From positions 434,001 to 498,000 of the forward strand of contig WGOD01000001.1 in the NCBI GenBank assembly GCA_016124205.1: a stretch of 64,000 bases of DNA, read 5' to 3'. Under the pieces are notes generated by a model that was given only the letters and a program-made list of their open reading frames with translations, was not told the DNA's origin and ran no database searches. The stretch comes from Alphaproteobacteria bacterium. Its GTDB lineage: Bacteria > Pseudomonadota > Alphaproteobacteria > Caulobacterales > Maricaulaceae. A program made the position numbers and the translations under genes. Below are positions 28,041 to 37,691 of this stretch, in pieces (position 1 is the first letter of the stretch; each line of letters opens with the position of its first letter).

Positions 28041-29561
28041 TCACCCGCCGATCAAGGCGGCACGCGCGGCGGCGATGCGGCGGCGGCGCGTCAGGTCCTG
28101 CATCACAGCGGGCATGGCATCGGCCAGCTCGCCCGCGATCAGTCCGGGTCCGAGCCGCAGCGCGGCCTCGCCGTGCAGCCAGACCGCCGCAGATGCTGCG
28201 TCGAAGGCGGGAGCCCCCTGGGCCAGCAGCCCGCCGATCAGGCCGGCGAGCGTGTCGCCCGTCCCGGCCGTCGCCAGTGCCGAGGATGCGTGGGTGTTTA
28301 TCCTCGGGGTCCGGCCGGAGACAGCGATGACACTATCCGCCCCCTTGTACACGACAACGCACCCGGCCTTGTCGGCCGCCGCCCGGGCCGCCTCGATCTT
28401 GTTGAGGGCGGAGTCCGACAGGCCCGGAAACAGGCGCTCGAATTCTCCGGCATGGGGCGTGATGACATCATGATGACGAAGATGACCCAGAAGATGACCG
28501 GGATCGTCTTCGAACACCGACAGGGCATCACCGTCGAGCACGACCGGAAGCGGCCGCGATAGCGCCGCGATGACCAGCTCTCGAAGCGCGTCATTCTTGC
28601 CTGCAGCGGGGCCGAGCACCGCCGCCGTCGCCCGGATGTCGTCCAGCCCGGACAGAAAATCATCGCTCTCCCTGAACGACCGGATCATCACCTCGGTCAG
28701 GTGGCTGGCATTGACCAGGGCCGCGCCCGGCGGGGTCAGCATGGTCACGAGCCCGGCCCCGGCGCGCAGCCCGGCCTCCGCCGCCATGCGCGCTGCGCCG
28801 GTCGCCTTCGCCGGGCCGGACAGCACCGCCAGCCGGCCCTTGCGATGCTTGTGGGTGTCGGGGCTTCCGGAGTGCGGCCAGTCCGACCAGAGACCGGGAT
28901 GATTCCAGCGCGCGACGATGTCGTCTTCGGGCGGTGTGTGTTCCGGGATGCCGATGTCGGCGCAGACGATCTCGCCGCAGAACTGTACTGACGGCTGAAG
29001 GAGATGCGCCGGTCGCAGGCGGTGGAAGGTCACCGTCAGGTCAGCCTCGACCGCCACGCCTTCGGGCTCAGCCCGGTCTCCGGACAGGCCGCTGGGAATG
29101 TCCACCGCGACGACCGGACGGCCACTCGCATTGATCGCTTTTATCAGTTCCGCTGCCAGACCCTCGGGCCGCCGGGAGAGCCCCGTGCCGAAGATCGCGT
29201 CGACGATCAGTTCTGCGCCGGTGAGCGAATCGGGGGTGGCGGGGGCGAGCGGCCCCGTCCAGTGCTGCGCCGCAACATCAGCGTCGCCGGTCCACTCCCT
29301 GCCGGGAAAAACGCGTTCGACGCGAACCAGCCATCCCGCCGCCGCAAGGCGTTCCGCGATCACGAGACCATCGCCGCCATTGTTGCCGGCACCCGCGAAA
29401 ATCACGGTCTGACGCGGACTCCAGCGCGTCCGGATCTCGCTCGCAACCGCGGCACCCGCGGCCTGCATCAGCGCCCAGCCCGACCTTCCGTGTCCGGACG
29501 CATACCGATCCGCGCGGCGCACGCCTTCGATAGAAAAAATTTCTTCGGAGCCGGGTGTCAT
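28041..29561 (-). CDS. nnr: bifunctional NAD(P)HX epimerase / ADP-dependent dehydratase (506 aa)
   Basis: Metabolite-repair enzyme that restores damaged hydrated NAD(P)H. Residues 1-215 are the YjeF N-terminal epimerase domain (FAGAGNNGGDGLVIAERLAAAGW, DAIFGTGLSR, VAVDIPSGLSGD). Residues about 235-500 are the YjeF C-terminal, ribokinase-like dehydratase (HKHRKGRLAVLSG, GAARMAAEAGLRAGAGLVTM, ITPHAGEFERLFPG, ALATAGTGDTLAGLIGGLLAQG with the catalytic GTGD). It diverges from glnB with a 97-base gap. Location beside malic enzyme, an NADPH producer, is suggestive but unproven as a functional link. Confidence 0.94.
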   Translation of the reverse strand: MTPGSEEIFSIEGVRRADRYASGHGRSGWALMQAAGAAVASEIRTRWSPRQTVIFAGAGNNGGDGLVIAERLAAAGWLVRVERVFPGREWTGDADVAAQHWTGPLAPATPDSLTGAELIVDAIFGTGLSRRPEGLAAELIKAINASGRPVVAVDIPSGLSGDRAEPEGVAVEADLTVTFHRLRPAHLLQPSVQFCGEIVCADIGIPEHTPPEDDIVARWNHPGLWSDWPHSGSPDTHKHRKGRLAVLSGPAKATGAARMAAEAGLRAGAGLVTMLTPPGAALVNASHLTEVMIRSFRESDDFLSGLDDIRATAAVLGPAAGKNDALRELVIAALSRPLPVVLDGDALSVFEDDPGHLLGHLRHHDVITPHAGEFERLFPGLSDSALNKIEAARAAADKAGCVVVYKGADSVIAVSGRTPRINTHASSALATAGTGDTLAGLIGGLLAQGAPAFDAASAAVWLHGEAALRLGPGLIAGELADAMPAVMQDLTRRRRIAAARAALIGG

Positions 29562-29625
29562 TCGTCAGGAAATCTGTATAAATGCTGCAACTGCGTCATG
29601 GCCCTTCGGATCGTGCGTCCGTTGA

Positions 29626-29997
<372 letters not shown>

Positions 29998-30087
29998 CAA
30001 CCATGCTACCCGGCGCGCGTTTCCCTTTCACACGCCCGCCCATCCGACTGTCCACCCACCCTTAAACCCACCCGGAGCCCGTGAACC

Positions 30088-31491
30088 ATGGCTGACGACA
30101 TTCTCAAACGTATCAAGGACGAGGAAATCGAACTCGTCGATCTGCGCTTTACCGACACGCGCGGCAAGCTGCAGCACGTCACCTTCGACGCGACGATGAT
30201 CGATGAAGACTTCCTTGAAGACGGCACCATGTTCGACGGCTCCTCGATCTCGGGCTGGAAGGCGATCAACGAGTCCGACATGACGCTGATGCCGGACACG
30301 TCCTACGCGCCGGTCGATCCCTTCTTCCAGAACAAGACGATGTTCATGTTCTGTGACGTGCTCGATCCGATGTCCGGCGAGAGTTACAACCGCGACCCGC
30401 GCACGACCGCCAAGAAGGCAGAAGCCTATCTGAAGGCGTCGGGCGCCGGCGACACGGTCTATATCGGTCCGGAAGCGGAATTCTTCGTGTTCGATGACGT
30501 GCGCTGGAAGACCGGCCAGAACACGACCGGGTACGAGATCGACTCCGAGGAAGGCCCGTGGAATTCGGGCGCGATGTTCGAAGGCGGCAATCTGGGCCAC
30601 CGCCCGGGACCGAAGGGCGGCTACTTCCCGGTCCCGCCGATCGACAGCGGTCAGGACATGCGCTCCGAGATGCTGGCCGTGATGACCGAACTCGGTCTGC
30701 AGCCGGAAAAGCATCACCACGAGGTGGCTCCGGCGCAGCACGAGCTGGGCATGCGCTTCGCGACGCTGACGACGATGGCCGACCGCATGCAGGTCTATAA
30801 ATACATCGTGCACCAGGTCGCCCATGCCTATGGCAAGACCGCGACCTTCATGGCCAAGCCGATGTGGAATGACAACGGCACCGGCATGCACGTTCACCAG
30901 TCGATCTGGAAGGACGGCGACAACACCTTCTCCGGCGACCGCTATGCCGGCCTGTCGGAGACCTGCCTCTACTATATCGGCGGCATCATCAAACACGCGC
31001 GCGCGATCAACGCGTTCGCGAACTCGACGACCAACAGCTACAAGCGTCTGGTCCCGGGTTTCGAAGCGCCGGTCCTGCTCGCCTACTCGGCGCGGAACCG
31101 CTCGGCCTCGATCCGCATCCCGTTCGGTGCAGGCCCCAAGGCCAAGCGCATCGAGACGCGCTTCCCGGACCCGGCGGGTAATCCGTACCTGACCTATGCT
31201 GCGCTGCTGATGGCCGGTCTCGACGGTATCGAAAACCGCATCCATCCGGGCGATGCGATGGACAAGGACCTCTACGATCTTCCGCCGGAAGAGCTGAAAG
31301 ACATCCCGACGGTCTGCCGCTCGCTTCGCGAGGCCATGGAATCGCTCGACGCCGACCGCGCCTTCCTCAAGAAGGGCAACGTGATGGATGACGACCAGAT
31401 CGACGCTTACATCGAGCTGAAGATGGAAGAGATCCAGCGCTACGAGATGCACCCGCACCCGGTCGAGTTCGACATGTATTACAAGAGCTGA
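30088..31491 (+). CDS. glnA: type I glutamine synthetase (467 aa)
   Basis: Dodecameric enzyme joining ammonia to glutamate. Conserved landmarks are [37 protein letters not shown], the metal-site [58 protein letters not shown] and the adenylylation loop [10 protein letters not shown], whose Tyr is present. Length and loop are those of the GSI-beta subtype controlled by GlnE. The glnB gene directly upstream encodes its regulator. A strong intrinsic terminator follows at 31516. Confidence 0.98.
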   Translation: MADDILKRIKDEEIELVDLRFTDTRGKLQHVTFDATMIDEDFLEDGTMFDGSSISGWKAINESDMTLMPDTSYAPVDPFFQNKTMFMFCDVLDPMSGESYNRDPRTTAKKAEAYLKASGAGDTVYIGPEAEFFVFDDVRWKTGQNTTGYEIDSEEGPWNSGAMFEGGNLGHRPGPKGGYFPVPPIDSGQDMRSEMLAVMTELGLQPEKHHHEVAPAQHELGMRFATLTTMADRMQVYKYIVHQVAHAYGKTATFMAKPMWNDNGTGMHVHQSIWKDGDNTFSGDRYAGLSETCLYYIGGIIKHARAINAFANSTTNSYKRLVPGFEAPVLLAYSARNRSASIRIPFGAGPKAKRIETRFPDPAGNPYLTYAALLMAGLDGIENRIHPGDAMDKDLYDLPPEELKDIPTVCRSLREAMESLDADRAFLKKGNVMDDDQIDAYIELKMEEIQRYEMHPHPVEFDMYYKS

Positions 31492-31515
31492 TCCGCGGAT
31501 CAGCTGAGATCGGAA

Positions 31516-31543
31516 ACGGCCCGGCTGCATGCCGGGCCGTTTT
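31516..31543 (+). terminator. intrinsic terminator of glnA
   Basis: Perfect 10-base-pair stem ACGGCCCGGC/GCCGGGCCGT with loop TGCAT, followed by TTTT, 25 bases after the glnA stop. A smaller imperfect palindrome (GATCCGCGGATC) lies between the stop and the terminator. Confidence 0.9.
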
Positions 31544-31639
31544 CATATGCGCCCAACCTCGACGCGAACGGCTCTGTCGGCTAGACAGCGGCTTCGTTAT
31601 TGTGTGTTCTTCCGCCGATTTATGTTCAAGTGAGGCGTT

Positions 31640-34600
31640 ATGCGGAATCGTTTGTTGCTGACCAGCGCGCTGGGCGCTTGCTTCCTGGCCGCCACCAGTG
31701 CCGCGTTCGCGGACACGACGGTTGACGACGAGCGTACGGATCCGATCCGCACTTCAACCGCGAACGGCGGCAATCCCGACAACATCGTGATCGGCACCAA
31801 TGGCCGGGTCACACTCGCCGACGGCCAGGGCGGCCCGGCACTGATCCTCGATTCCGACAACACGATCACGAACAATGGCCGGATCAATATCAGCAATGCC
31901 GACAATGCGGTCGGCATCCTGGTGGAAGGCGGCCGCACGGGCACGCTGACCAATGCCGGCGGCATCAACCTGACCGAGGAGTCGGTTGCCGTTGACGTTG
32001 ATGGTGACGGTGACATCGACGGGCCTCTGGCCTCGGGCACGAACCGTGTCGGCATTCTTGTCGACGGCAACTCGCCCTTCAATGGCGATGTGATCAACTC
32101 GTCCGCGGGTGGCATCACTGTCGTCGGCAACCAGTCCGCGGGTATCCGGAACCTGGCAGGCATCGACGGCGATCTGGTCAGCAATGGCCGGATCACGATG
32201 ACGGGCGATTTCTCCTACGGCATCGAATCGCGAGCCCGCGTCACCGGAGACCTCCTGACCGACGGCAATATTGTCATCAATGGCGAAGGGTCGGTCGGGA
32301 TTCATGTCGGCGAAGTCGTCGACGGCCTGTTCCTGATCCGCGGCAATATCAATTCGTCGGGCTATCGCGTCGCCAACCGTCCGGGCGAGAACGTCATCCT
32401 CGACGACGACGACACGCTGCAGGGCGGCTCGGCGATCCAGATCGGATCCAGCATTGCGGGCGGCGTTTATCTCGGTGGCGGCGACGTTCTGACCGGTGAC
32501 GCCGAAGCGACGGTCACGACCCGCGGCGAAGCGCCGGCGATCTGGATTTCCGGACGCCATGGCGAAAACCCGGGCGACATCGTGCTCAGCCCCGTTACGG
32601 TCGCCGCCGGGCTGCTGAATGAAGACGACACCGACGATCTGTCCTTCAATTTCGGGATGGTGAATGACGGTACGATTTCCTCCTTCGGCCTGTTCGAAGG
32701 CGTGGACGCGCAGTCCGTTCGCATCGAAGGGTATGATGACGGAAACCAGCTGTTCACTACGACGCTTGAAGGCGGTCTGCTGAACACCGGGACGATCCGG
32801 TCCAGCGCCTATCGCGCGGTCGCCACGGCACTCGTGCTTGGAAATGGCTCGATCGTCGCCTTGGTCGAAAACCAGTCGCAGATGAACGCGAACGTCGACG
32901 GCCGGGACGCCACCGCCCGTATCGTGATGATCGAGGCGGGTGCCAATACGCCGACCTTGCGCAATTCCGGCACGATGCTGGCGCAGGCCACGGGCGGCGG
33001 CAGCTCAATCGCCATCACCGACCGATCCGATACGCTTCGCCTGATCGAGAACACGGGCGCGATTTCGGCTCTGCTCCGTTCGGTCGACGGCTCCGTCATT
33101 CCCAATGTCGACCGGAGCGATTCACCCGAAGAAGTCGTCCAGGCGATCGCGATCGACGTTTCCACGGCAACGCAATCTGTCACCTTCCGCCAGATGCTGG
33201 CCGAAGGCGAAACCGACGAGACCGATCTCGGCGTGCGGGGCGACATCCTTCTGGGATCGGCCGACGACCTGATCGACATTTCCGCCGGCTTCATTCGCGG
33301 CAACCTGTATTTCGGCACTGGCGCGGACGAACTTCGCATTTCCGGTACGGGTGCGGTCTCCGGCTCTCTGAACGATGCCGACGACGATCTCGTCATCAAT
33401 GCGACCGGCGGCTCGCTCGAGGTTCTCAACCGTGAAACCGCAAACATCCGTGAGGCCACGTTCGCGGACGGTTCCCGCCTGATCTTCCGGGTCGATACGG
33501 CTCCTGCGAACCAGCCGCTGCTTGATGCGAGCGGCACGGTGACCTTCCAGTCCGGTTCGCGCGTGACGGCATCGCTGAGCAATCTGATCGGTGAAGGCGC
33601 GACCTATGTTGTCCTGCGCGCCAACAGCCTGGTGATCGACGAGGCGCTATCCTCACTCGAGAACACGGACGCCCCGTATCTCTACGCGTCGACGCTGACC
33701 CGCGACTCGAATGACCCGAACACGCTGGTCCTGACGATGCGCCGCAAGACGGCCGAGGAACTCGGCATGCACGGCAACCAGGCCGTCGCCTATAACACGG
33801 CGTTCGAAACCTGGACGGATCGTGCCGCTCTGGGTGCGGCCTTCGCGGCCCTCACCACGGCGACGGATTTCTACAACGCCTACAACCAGCTCATGCCGGA
33901 ATACTCGGCCAGTGCGCTGCAGTTTGCGATGGCGAGCAATGACAGTGCGCTTGGCGCGGTGTCCGGCCGTCTCGATGCGGCCCGCCGCAGCCCGCGCAAT
34001 ACCGGCGGCATCTGGGCCCAGGAATTCGCCTACTTCGCCGATCGCGCGGCCAATGCCTTCGGTCCCGGCTATCGCGGCCACGGCTTCGGTCTGGCCATGG
34101 GTGTCGACCGCCCTGCGGGCCCGTTCTACGCGCTCGGCGTGAACATGGCCGGTGCGGCGAGCGACATTTCGGAATCCGACGGCTTCGACCAGCCGATGAC
34201 TGCCCTCACCGCCCAACTGGGTGCCTATGGCGGTATCGACTTCGGTCCGTTCGGCGGCGAGTTCTACACGAGCGCCGGCGTGAACCGCTTCGAAGCGGAG
34301 CGCCGCGTTCTGATCGGCACGTTCGACGAAACCGCGACCGCGGAATGGACCGGCTGGCACTGGTCGGCCTCGGCCCGCTTCGGCCGCGACTACATGATGG
34401 GCAACTGGTATGCGCGCCCGGCCGTGTCGGTCGACTACCTGACCATCTTCGAAGAGGCCTATACCGAAACCGGTGGCGGCGCGGGCATCGACCTCGCGGT
34501 GCAGGACCGGACCAGCACGACGTTCGCCTCGACGGCCAGCTTCACGCTCGGACGCCGCTTTGGCGGCAGCGACAGCTGGTGGGAACCGCAGTTCCGCGTC

Positions 34601-34831
34601 GGCTATCGCAATGATTTCGGCGGGGTGGAGTCGGAAACGACGGCCTCCTTCGTCGGCTACAACAACCCCTTCACCTTCCGGGCGGCCGACCTGCCGGGCT
34701 CGGGTGCGGTGATCGGTTTCGCGCTCAACGCCGGATCGGACTACTCGACCTTCACGCTCGATTACGATGCCGATCTGCGCGACTCGTTCACGCGTCACAC
34801 GATCCGCTTGCTGTTCCGCCTCGTCTTCTAG
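31640..34831 (+). CDS. autotransporter (type Va) outer-membrane protein (1063 aa)
   Basis: Large surface protein that secretes its own passenger. Residues 1-25 form a Sec signal peptide (AATSAAFA-DTT). The passenger (about 30-740) is rich in Asn, Gly, Asp and Ser, with recurrent beta-helix-like phrases such as NNGRINISN, SNGRITMTG, TDGNIVING and IRGNINSSG, and very few Cys. The last 270 residues form the autotransporter beta-barrel (GGIWAQEFAYFADRA, then alternating aromatic strands) and end in the required terminal aromatic, LLFRLVF. GAGG precedes the ATG. No protease or lipase motif was recognised in the passenger, so adhesin or structural roles are possible. It is flanked by the glnA terminator. 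Confidence 0.9.
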   Translation: MRNRLLLTSALGACFLAATSAAFADTTVDDERTDPIRTSTANGGNPDNIVIGTNGRVTLADGQGGPALILDSDNTITNNGRINISNADNAVGILVEGGRTGTLTNAGGINLTEESVAVDVDGDGDIDGPLASGTNRVGILVDGNSPFNGDVINSSAGGITVVGNQSAGIRNLAGIDGDLVSNGRITMTGDFSYGIESRARVTGDLLTDGNIVINGEGSVGIHVGEVVDGLFLIRGNINSSGYRVANRPGENVILDDDDTLQGGSAIQIGSSIAGGVYLGGGDVLTGDAEATVTTRGEAPAIWISGRHGENPGDIVLSPVTVAAGLLNEDDTDDLSFNFGMVNDGTISSFGLFEGVDAQSVRIEGYDDGNQLFTTTLEGGLLNTGTIRSSAYRAVATALVLGNGSIVALVENQSQMNANVDGRDATARIVMIEAGANTPTLRNSGTMLAQATGGGSSIAITDRSDTLRLIENTGAISALLRSVDGSVIPNVDRSDSPEEVVQAIAIDVSTATQSVTFRQMLAEGETDETDLGVRGDILLGSADDLIDISAGFIRGNLYFGTGADELRISGTGAVSGSLNDADDDLVINATGGSLEVLNRETANIREATFADGSRLIFRVDTAPANQPLLDASGTVTFQSGSRVTASLSNLIGEGATYVVLRANSLVIDEALSSLENTDAPYLYASTLTRDSNDPNTLVLTMRRKTAEELGMHGNQAVAYNTAFETWTDRAALGAAFAALTTATDFYNAYNQLMPEYSASALQFAMASNDSALGAVSGRLDAARRSPRNTGGIWAQEFAYFADRAANAFGPGYRGHGFGLAMGVDRPAGPFYALGVNMAGAASDISESDGFDQPMTALTAQLGAYGGIDFGPFGGEFYTSAGVNRFEAERRVLIGTFDETATAEWTGWHWSASARFGRDYMMGNWYARPAVSVDYLTIFEEAYTETGGGAGIDLAVQDRTSTTFASTASFTLGRRFGGSDSWWEPQFRVGYRNDFGGVESETTASFVGYNNPFTFRAADLPGSGAVIGFALNAGSDYSTFTLDYDADLRDSFTRHTIRLLFRLVF

Positions 34832-34874
34832 GGCGCTTACCAGCAATTAACCGTGTTGAGACTAGAGGCAGGAC

Positions 34875-35480
34875 ATGCGCAAAGCTGTCCTGCCTCTTCT
34901 CTTTGCGGCGACGCTCATATCCGCCTGCGGGCATTACCGGCCCGATCAGGTGACCGATGCCTGCCTCATCCTTGAAGACAACCGATCCTGGTGGCGCGAT
35001 TTGCGTCGCAGCGAGCGGCGTTGGGGCATACCTCCAGCGGTTCAGCTCGCCATTCTGAAGCGCGAGTCGAGCTTCAACGCGCATGCCCGTCCTGCCCGGA
35101 CCCGCCTTCTGGGGATCATTCCAGGCCCCCGCCCCAGCTCGGCCTACGGCTATGCGCAGGCGCTGGACGGCACGTGGGACTGGTACCGGGACGAGACGGG
35201 CAATCGCGGTGCGGACCGCGACAATTTCGGCGATGCGGTCGATTTTATCGGCTGGTACGGCCAGATGAGTGGCCGCCTGTCGAACATCCGGCATGACGAC
35301 GCCCGGGAGCTGTATCTCGCCTATCACGAAGGTCATACGGGCTATAATCGCGGCACCTATCGCAGCAAGGCGTGGTTGATGCGCGCGGCTGACGAAGTGG
35401 CGCGTGATGCTGCGCGCTATCAGAGCCAGCTCAACGGCTGCGAACGCCGGCTCAATCGCGGCCGGTTCTGGCTGCTCTAA
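34875..35480 (+). CDS. lytic-transglycosylase-like lipoprotein (201 aa)
   Basis: Probable outer-membrane lipoprotein (lipobox LISAC, Cys19) with an SLT-like fold. AILKRESSFNAHARP contains the Glu-Ser pair typical of the transglycosylase catalytic segment. SSAYGYAQALDGTWDWYRDETG corresponds to the family GxxQ segment, and LYLAYHEGHTGYNRGTYRSKAWLMRAADEVARDA to the C-terminal AYNxG-type block. The likely role is peptidoglycan cleavage in the periplasm. It sits 43 bases after the autotransporter gene and may be co-transcribed, perhaps helping passage through the wall; that link is inference. Confidence 0.85.
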   Translation: MRKAVLPLLFAATLISACGHYRPDQVTDACLILEDNRSWWRDLRRSERRWGIPPAVQLAILKRESSFNAHARPARTRLLGIIPGPRPSSAYGYAQALDGTWDWYRDETGNRGADRDNFGDAVDFIGWYGQMSGRLSNIRHDDARELYLAYHEGHTGYNRGTYRSKAWLMRAADEVARDAARYQSQLNGCERRLNRGRFWLL

Positions 35481-35519
35481 GGCTGCACAGACCCCTTCGA
35501 TTCTGGCATGACTCGGGGC

Positions 35520-37613
35520 ATGAGCCGCCCCGAATCGCAATCCGATCTGTTTTCCGCGCCCGCCGCCGCAAAGCCGCATGAGGACGCACCGAAACCCGCT
35601 TCGCCGAAACCCGCCGCGCCGGAACCGGTGAAACCGTCCACATCAGCGCCCGCCGCGCCATCAGGCGGAGGCGGCGGCTATGACGCGTCGCAGATCGAAG
35701 TGCTCGAGGGGCTTGAAGCCGTCCGCCGCCGTCCCGGCATGTATATCGGCGGCACCGATGAACGCGCCCTGCATCACCTCTTCGCCGAGATCCTCGACAA
35801 TTCAATGGACGAGGCGGTCGCGGGCTGGGCGGACCGGATCGAGATCCGTCTGGATACCGATGGATCGGTCACGGTCGTCGATAACGGCCGGGGCATCCCG
35901 GTCGATCCGCATCCGAAATTCCCGGACAAATCAGCCCTTGAAGTCGTGCTGACGACGCTGCACGCGGGCGGCAAGTTCTCCGACAAGGCCTACAAGACGT
36001 CGGGCGGCCTGCACGGGGTCGGCATCTCGGTAGTGAACGCCCTCGCCTCGGAACTCGATGTTGAAGTGGCGCGCGAACGGACACTCTACGCCCAGAAATA
36101 TTCGCGCGGTCTGCCGCTCGGTCCGCTCGAAACCGTCGGCCCGACACCGAACCGGCGCGGCACCTCGATCCGCTTTGTTCCGGATTCGCAGATCTTCGGC
36201 GACCGCGCGCATTTCCGGCCCGCGCGCCTGTTCCAGATGGCGCGGTCGAAGGCGTATCTGCGCCGCGGCGTCGAAATTCGCTGGAAGTGCGCGCCGGAGT
36301 TGGTCGAAGGCACGGAGACGCCGCCAGAAGCGGTCTTCTCCTTTCCCGGCGGCCTGGCTGACCGGCTGGCGGAGATCGTCGCCAAGAAGGCGCTCGTCAC
36401 AACCGACAGCTTCACCGGCAAGATCGAACGCGAAGAAGGCCATGGCGGGGTCGAATGGGCGATCGCCTGGTCGGCGAACGGGTTCGGAGAGGCCGACGGC
36501 TTCGTCGATTCCTACTGCAATACCGTCCCGACCCCTCAGGGCGGCACGCATGAACAGGGCCTGCGCAATGCGTTGACCAAGGGCGTGCGCGCCTATGCCG
36601 AACTTTCCGGCGTCAAGAAGGGCGGGCTGATTACGCCGGATGACGTGATGGGAACGGCCGGCGCGCTGGTCTCCGTCTTCGTCCACGACCCGGAATTCCA
36701 GGGCCAGACGAAGGACCGGCTGGCGACACCGGAAGCGACCCGCATGGTCGAAACAGCGGTGCGCGACCGGTTCGACCACTGGCTCGCCGGATCGCCCAAA
36801 GAGGCCGAGCGCCTGCTCGCCTGGTGTATCGAACAGGCCGAAGACCGCCTCAAAAGGCGCAAGGAAAAGCAGGTCAAACGCCAGACGGCGTCGCGCAAGC
36901 TGCGCCTGCCCGGCAAGCTGGCGGACTGCAGCCGTGCCGGCTCGGACAATACCGAAATTTTCCTCGTCGAGGGTGACTCGGCGGGCGGTTCCGCGAAACA
37001 GGCCCGCGATCGCCAGACCCAGGCCATCCTGCCGCTGCGCGGCAAGATCCTGAACGTCGCGTCGGCCAGTCTCGACAAGATCGCCGCCAATCAGGAAATC
37101 CAGGACCTGACGCTGGCACTCGGCTGCGGAACCGGAGCGCGCTTCAATCTCGACGATCTGCGCTATGAGCGCGTCGTGATCATGACCGACGCCGACGTCG
37201 ACGGGGCCCATATCGCCGCGCTTCTGATCACTTTCTTCTACCGGTCGATGCCGGACCTGATCCGGTCCGGCCGCCTGTTCATGGCGCAGCCGCCGCTCTA
37301 CCGCCTCAGCCAGGGCGGCAAGACCGTCTACGCCAAGGACGACGCGCACCGCGAGCAGTTGATCCGGGAAGTCTTCAAGAGCGGGAAGGTCGAGATTGGC
37401 CGGTTCAAGGGCCTCGGCGAAATGACGCCGCCGCAGCTGAAGTCGACGACGATGGACCCGTCCACGCGCCAGCTTGCGCGGATCACCTTCGATGACGCGG
37501 CGCGCCCGTCCTTCGAAGCTCTGGTCGAAACACTGATGGGCCGCAAGCCCGAGTTGCGCTTTGAGTACATCCAGACCCACGCCCCGGATTTCGGCGCCTC
37601 GATCGACGTTTGA
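35520..37613 (+). CDS. parE: DNA topoisomerase IV subunit B (697 aa)
   Basis: ATPase subunit of the enzyme that decatenates daughter chromosomes. After an Ala/Pro/Lys-rich N-terminal extension of about 50 residues comes the GHKL domain (IEVLEGLEAVRRRPGMYIGG, EILDNSMDEAVAG, VDNGRGIPVDPHPKFPDKSALEVVLTTLHAGGKF). The TOPRIM region follows (FLVEGDSAGGSAKQARDRQTQAILPLRGKILNV, IMTDADVDGAHIAALLITFFYR). The RGKILNVASASLDKI and YAKDDAHRE details favour ParE over GyrB. The ATG at 35520 is preferred; one 12 bases upstream is also in frame. Confidence 0.95.
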   Translation: MSRPESQSDLFSAPAAAKPHEDAPKPASPKPAAPEPVKPSTSAPAAPSGGGGGYDASQIEVLEGLEAVRRRPGMYIGGTDERALHHLFAEILDNSMDEAVAGWADRIEIRLDTDGSVTVVDNGRGIPVDPHPKFPDKSALEVVLTTLHAGGKFSDKAYKTSGGLHGVGISVVNALASELDVEVARERTLYAQKYSRGLPLGPLETVGPTPNRRGTSIRFVPDSQIFGDRAHFRPARLFQMARSKAYLRRGVEIRWKCAPELVEGTETPPEAVFSFPGGLADRLAEIVAKKALVTTDSFTGKIEREEGHGGVEWAIAWSANGFGEADGFVDSYCNTVPTPQGGTHEQGLRNALTKGVRAYAELSGVKKGGLITPDDVMGTAGALVSVFVHDPEFQGQTKDRLATPEATRMVETAVRDRFDHWLAGSPKEAERLLAWCIEQAEDRLKRRKEKQVKRQTASRKLRLPGKLADCSRAGSDNTEIFLVEGDSAGGSAKQARDRQTQAILPLRGKILNVASASLDKIAANQEIQDLTLALGCGTGARFNLDDLRYERVVIMTDADVDGAHIAALLITFFYRSMPDLIRSGRLFMAQPPLYRLSQGGKTVYAKDDAHREQLIREVFKSGKVEIGRFKGLGEMTPPQLKSTTMDPSTRQLARITFDDAARPSFEALVETLMGRKPELRFEYIQTHAPDFGASIDV

Positions 37614-37691
37614 CGTCGGCGCATCCCCGTGTGTTGAATGGCGCCGCGCCGCACACTCGGCGCGAACGCAATTCTTGGGGTGGGAGCCAAC

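Noticed and set aside
25716-28562. 948-codon plus-strand frame opposite maeB and the end of nnr
   Set aside because: Shadow frame; His/Arg/Asp-rich translation without family features.
30028-31530. 500-codon minus-strand frame opposite glnA
   Set aside because: Glutamine synthetase on the plus strand accounts for the region completely.
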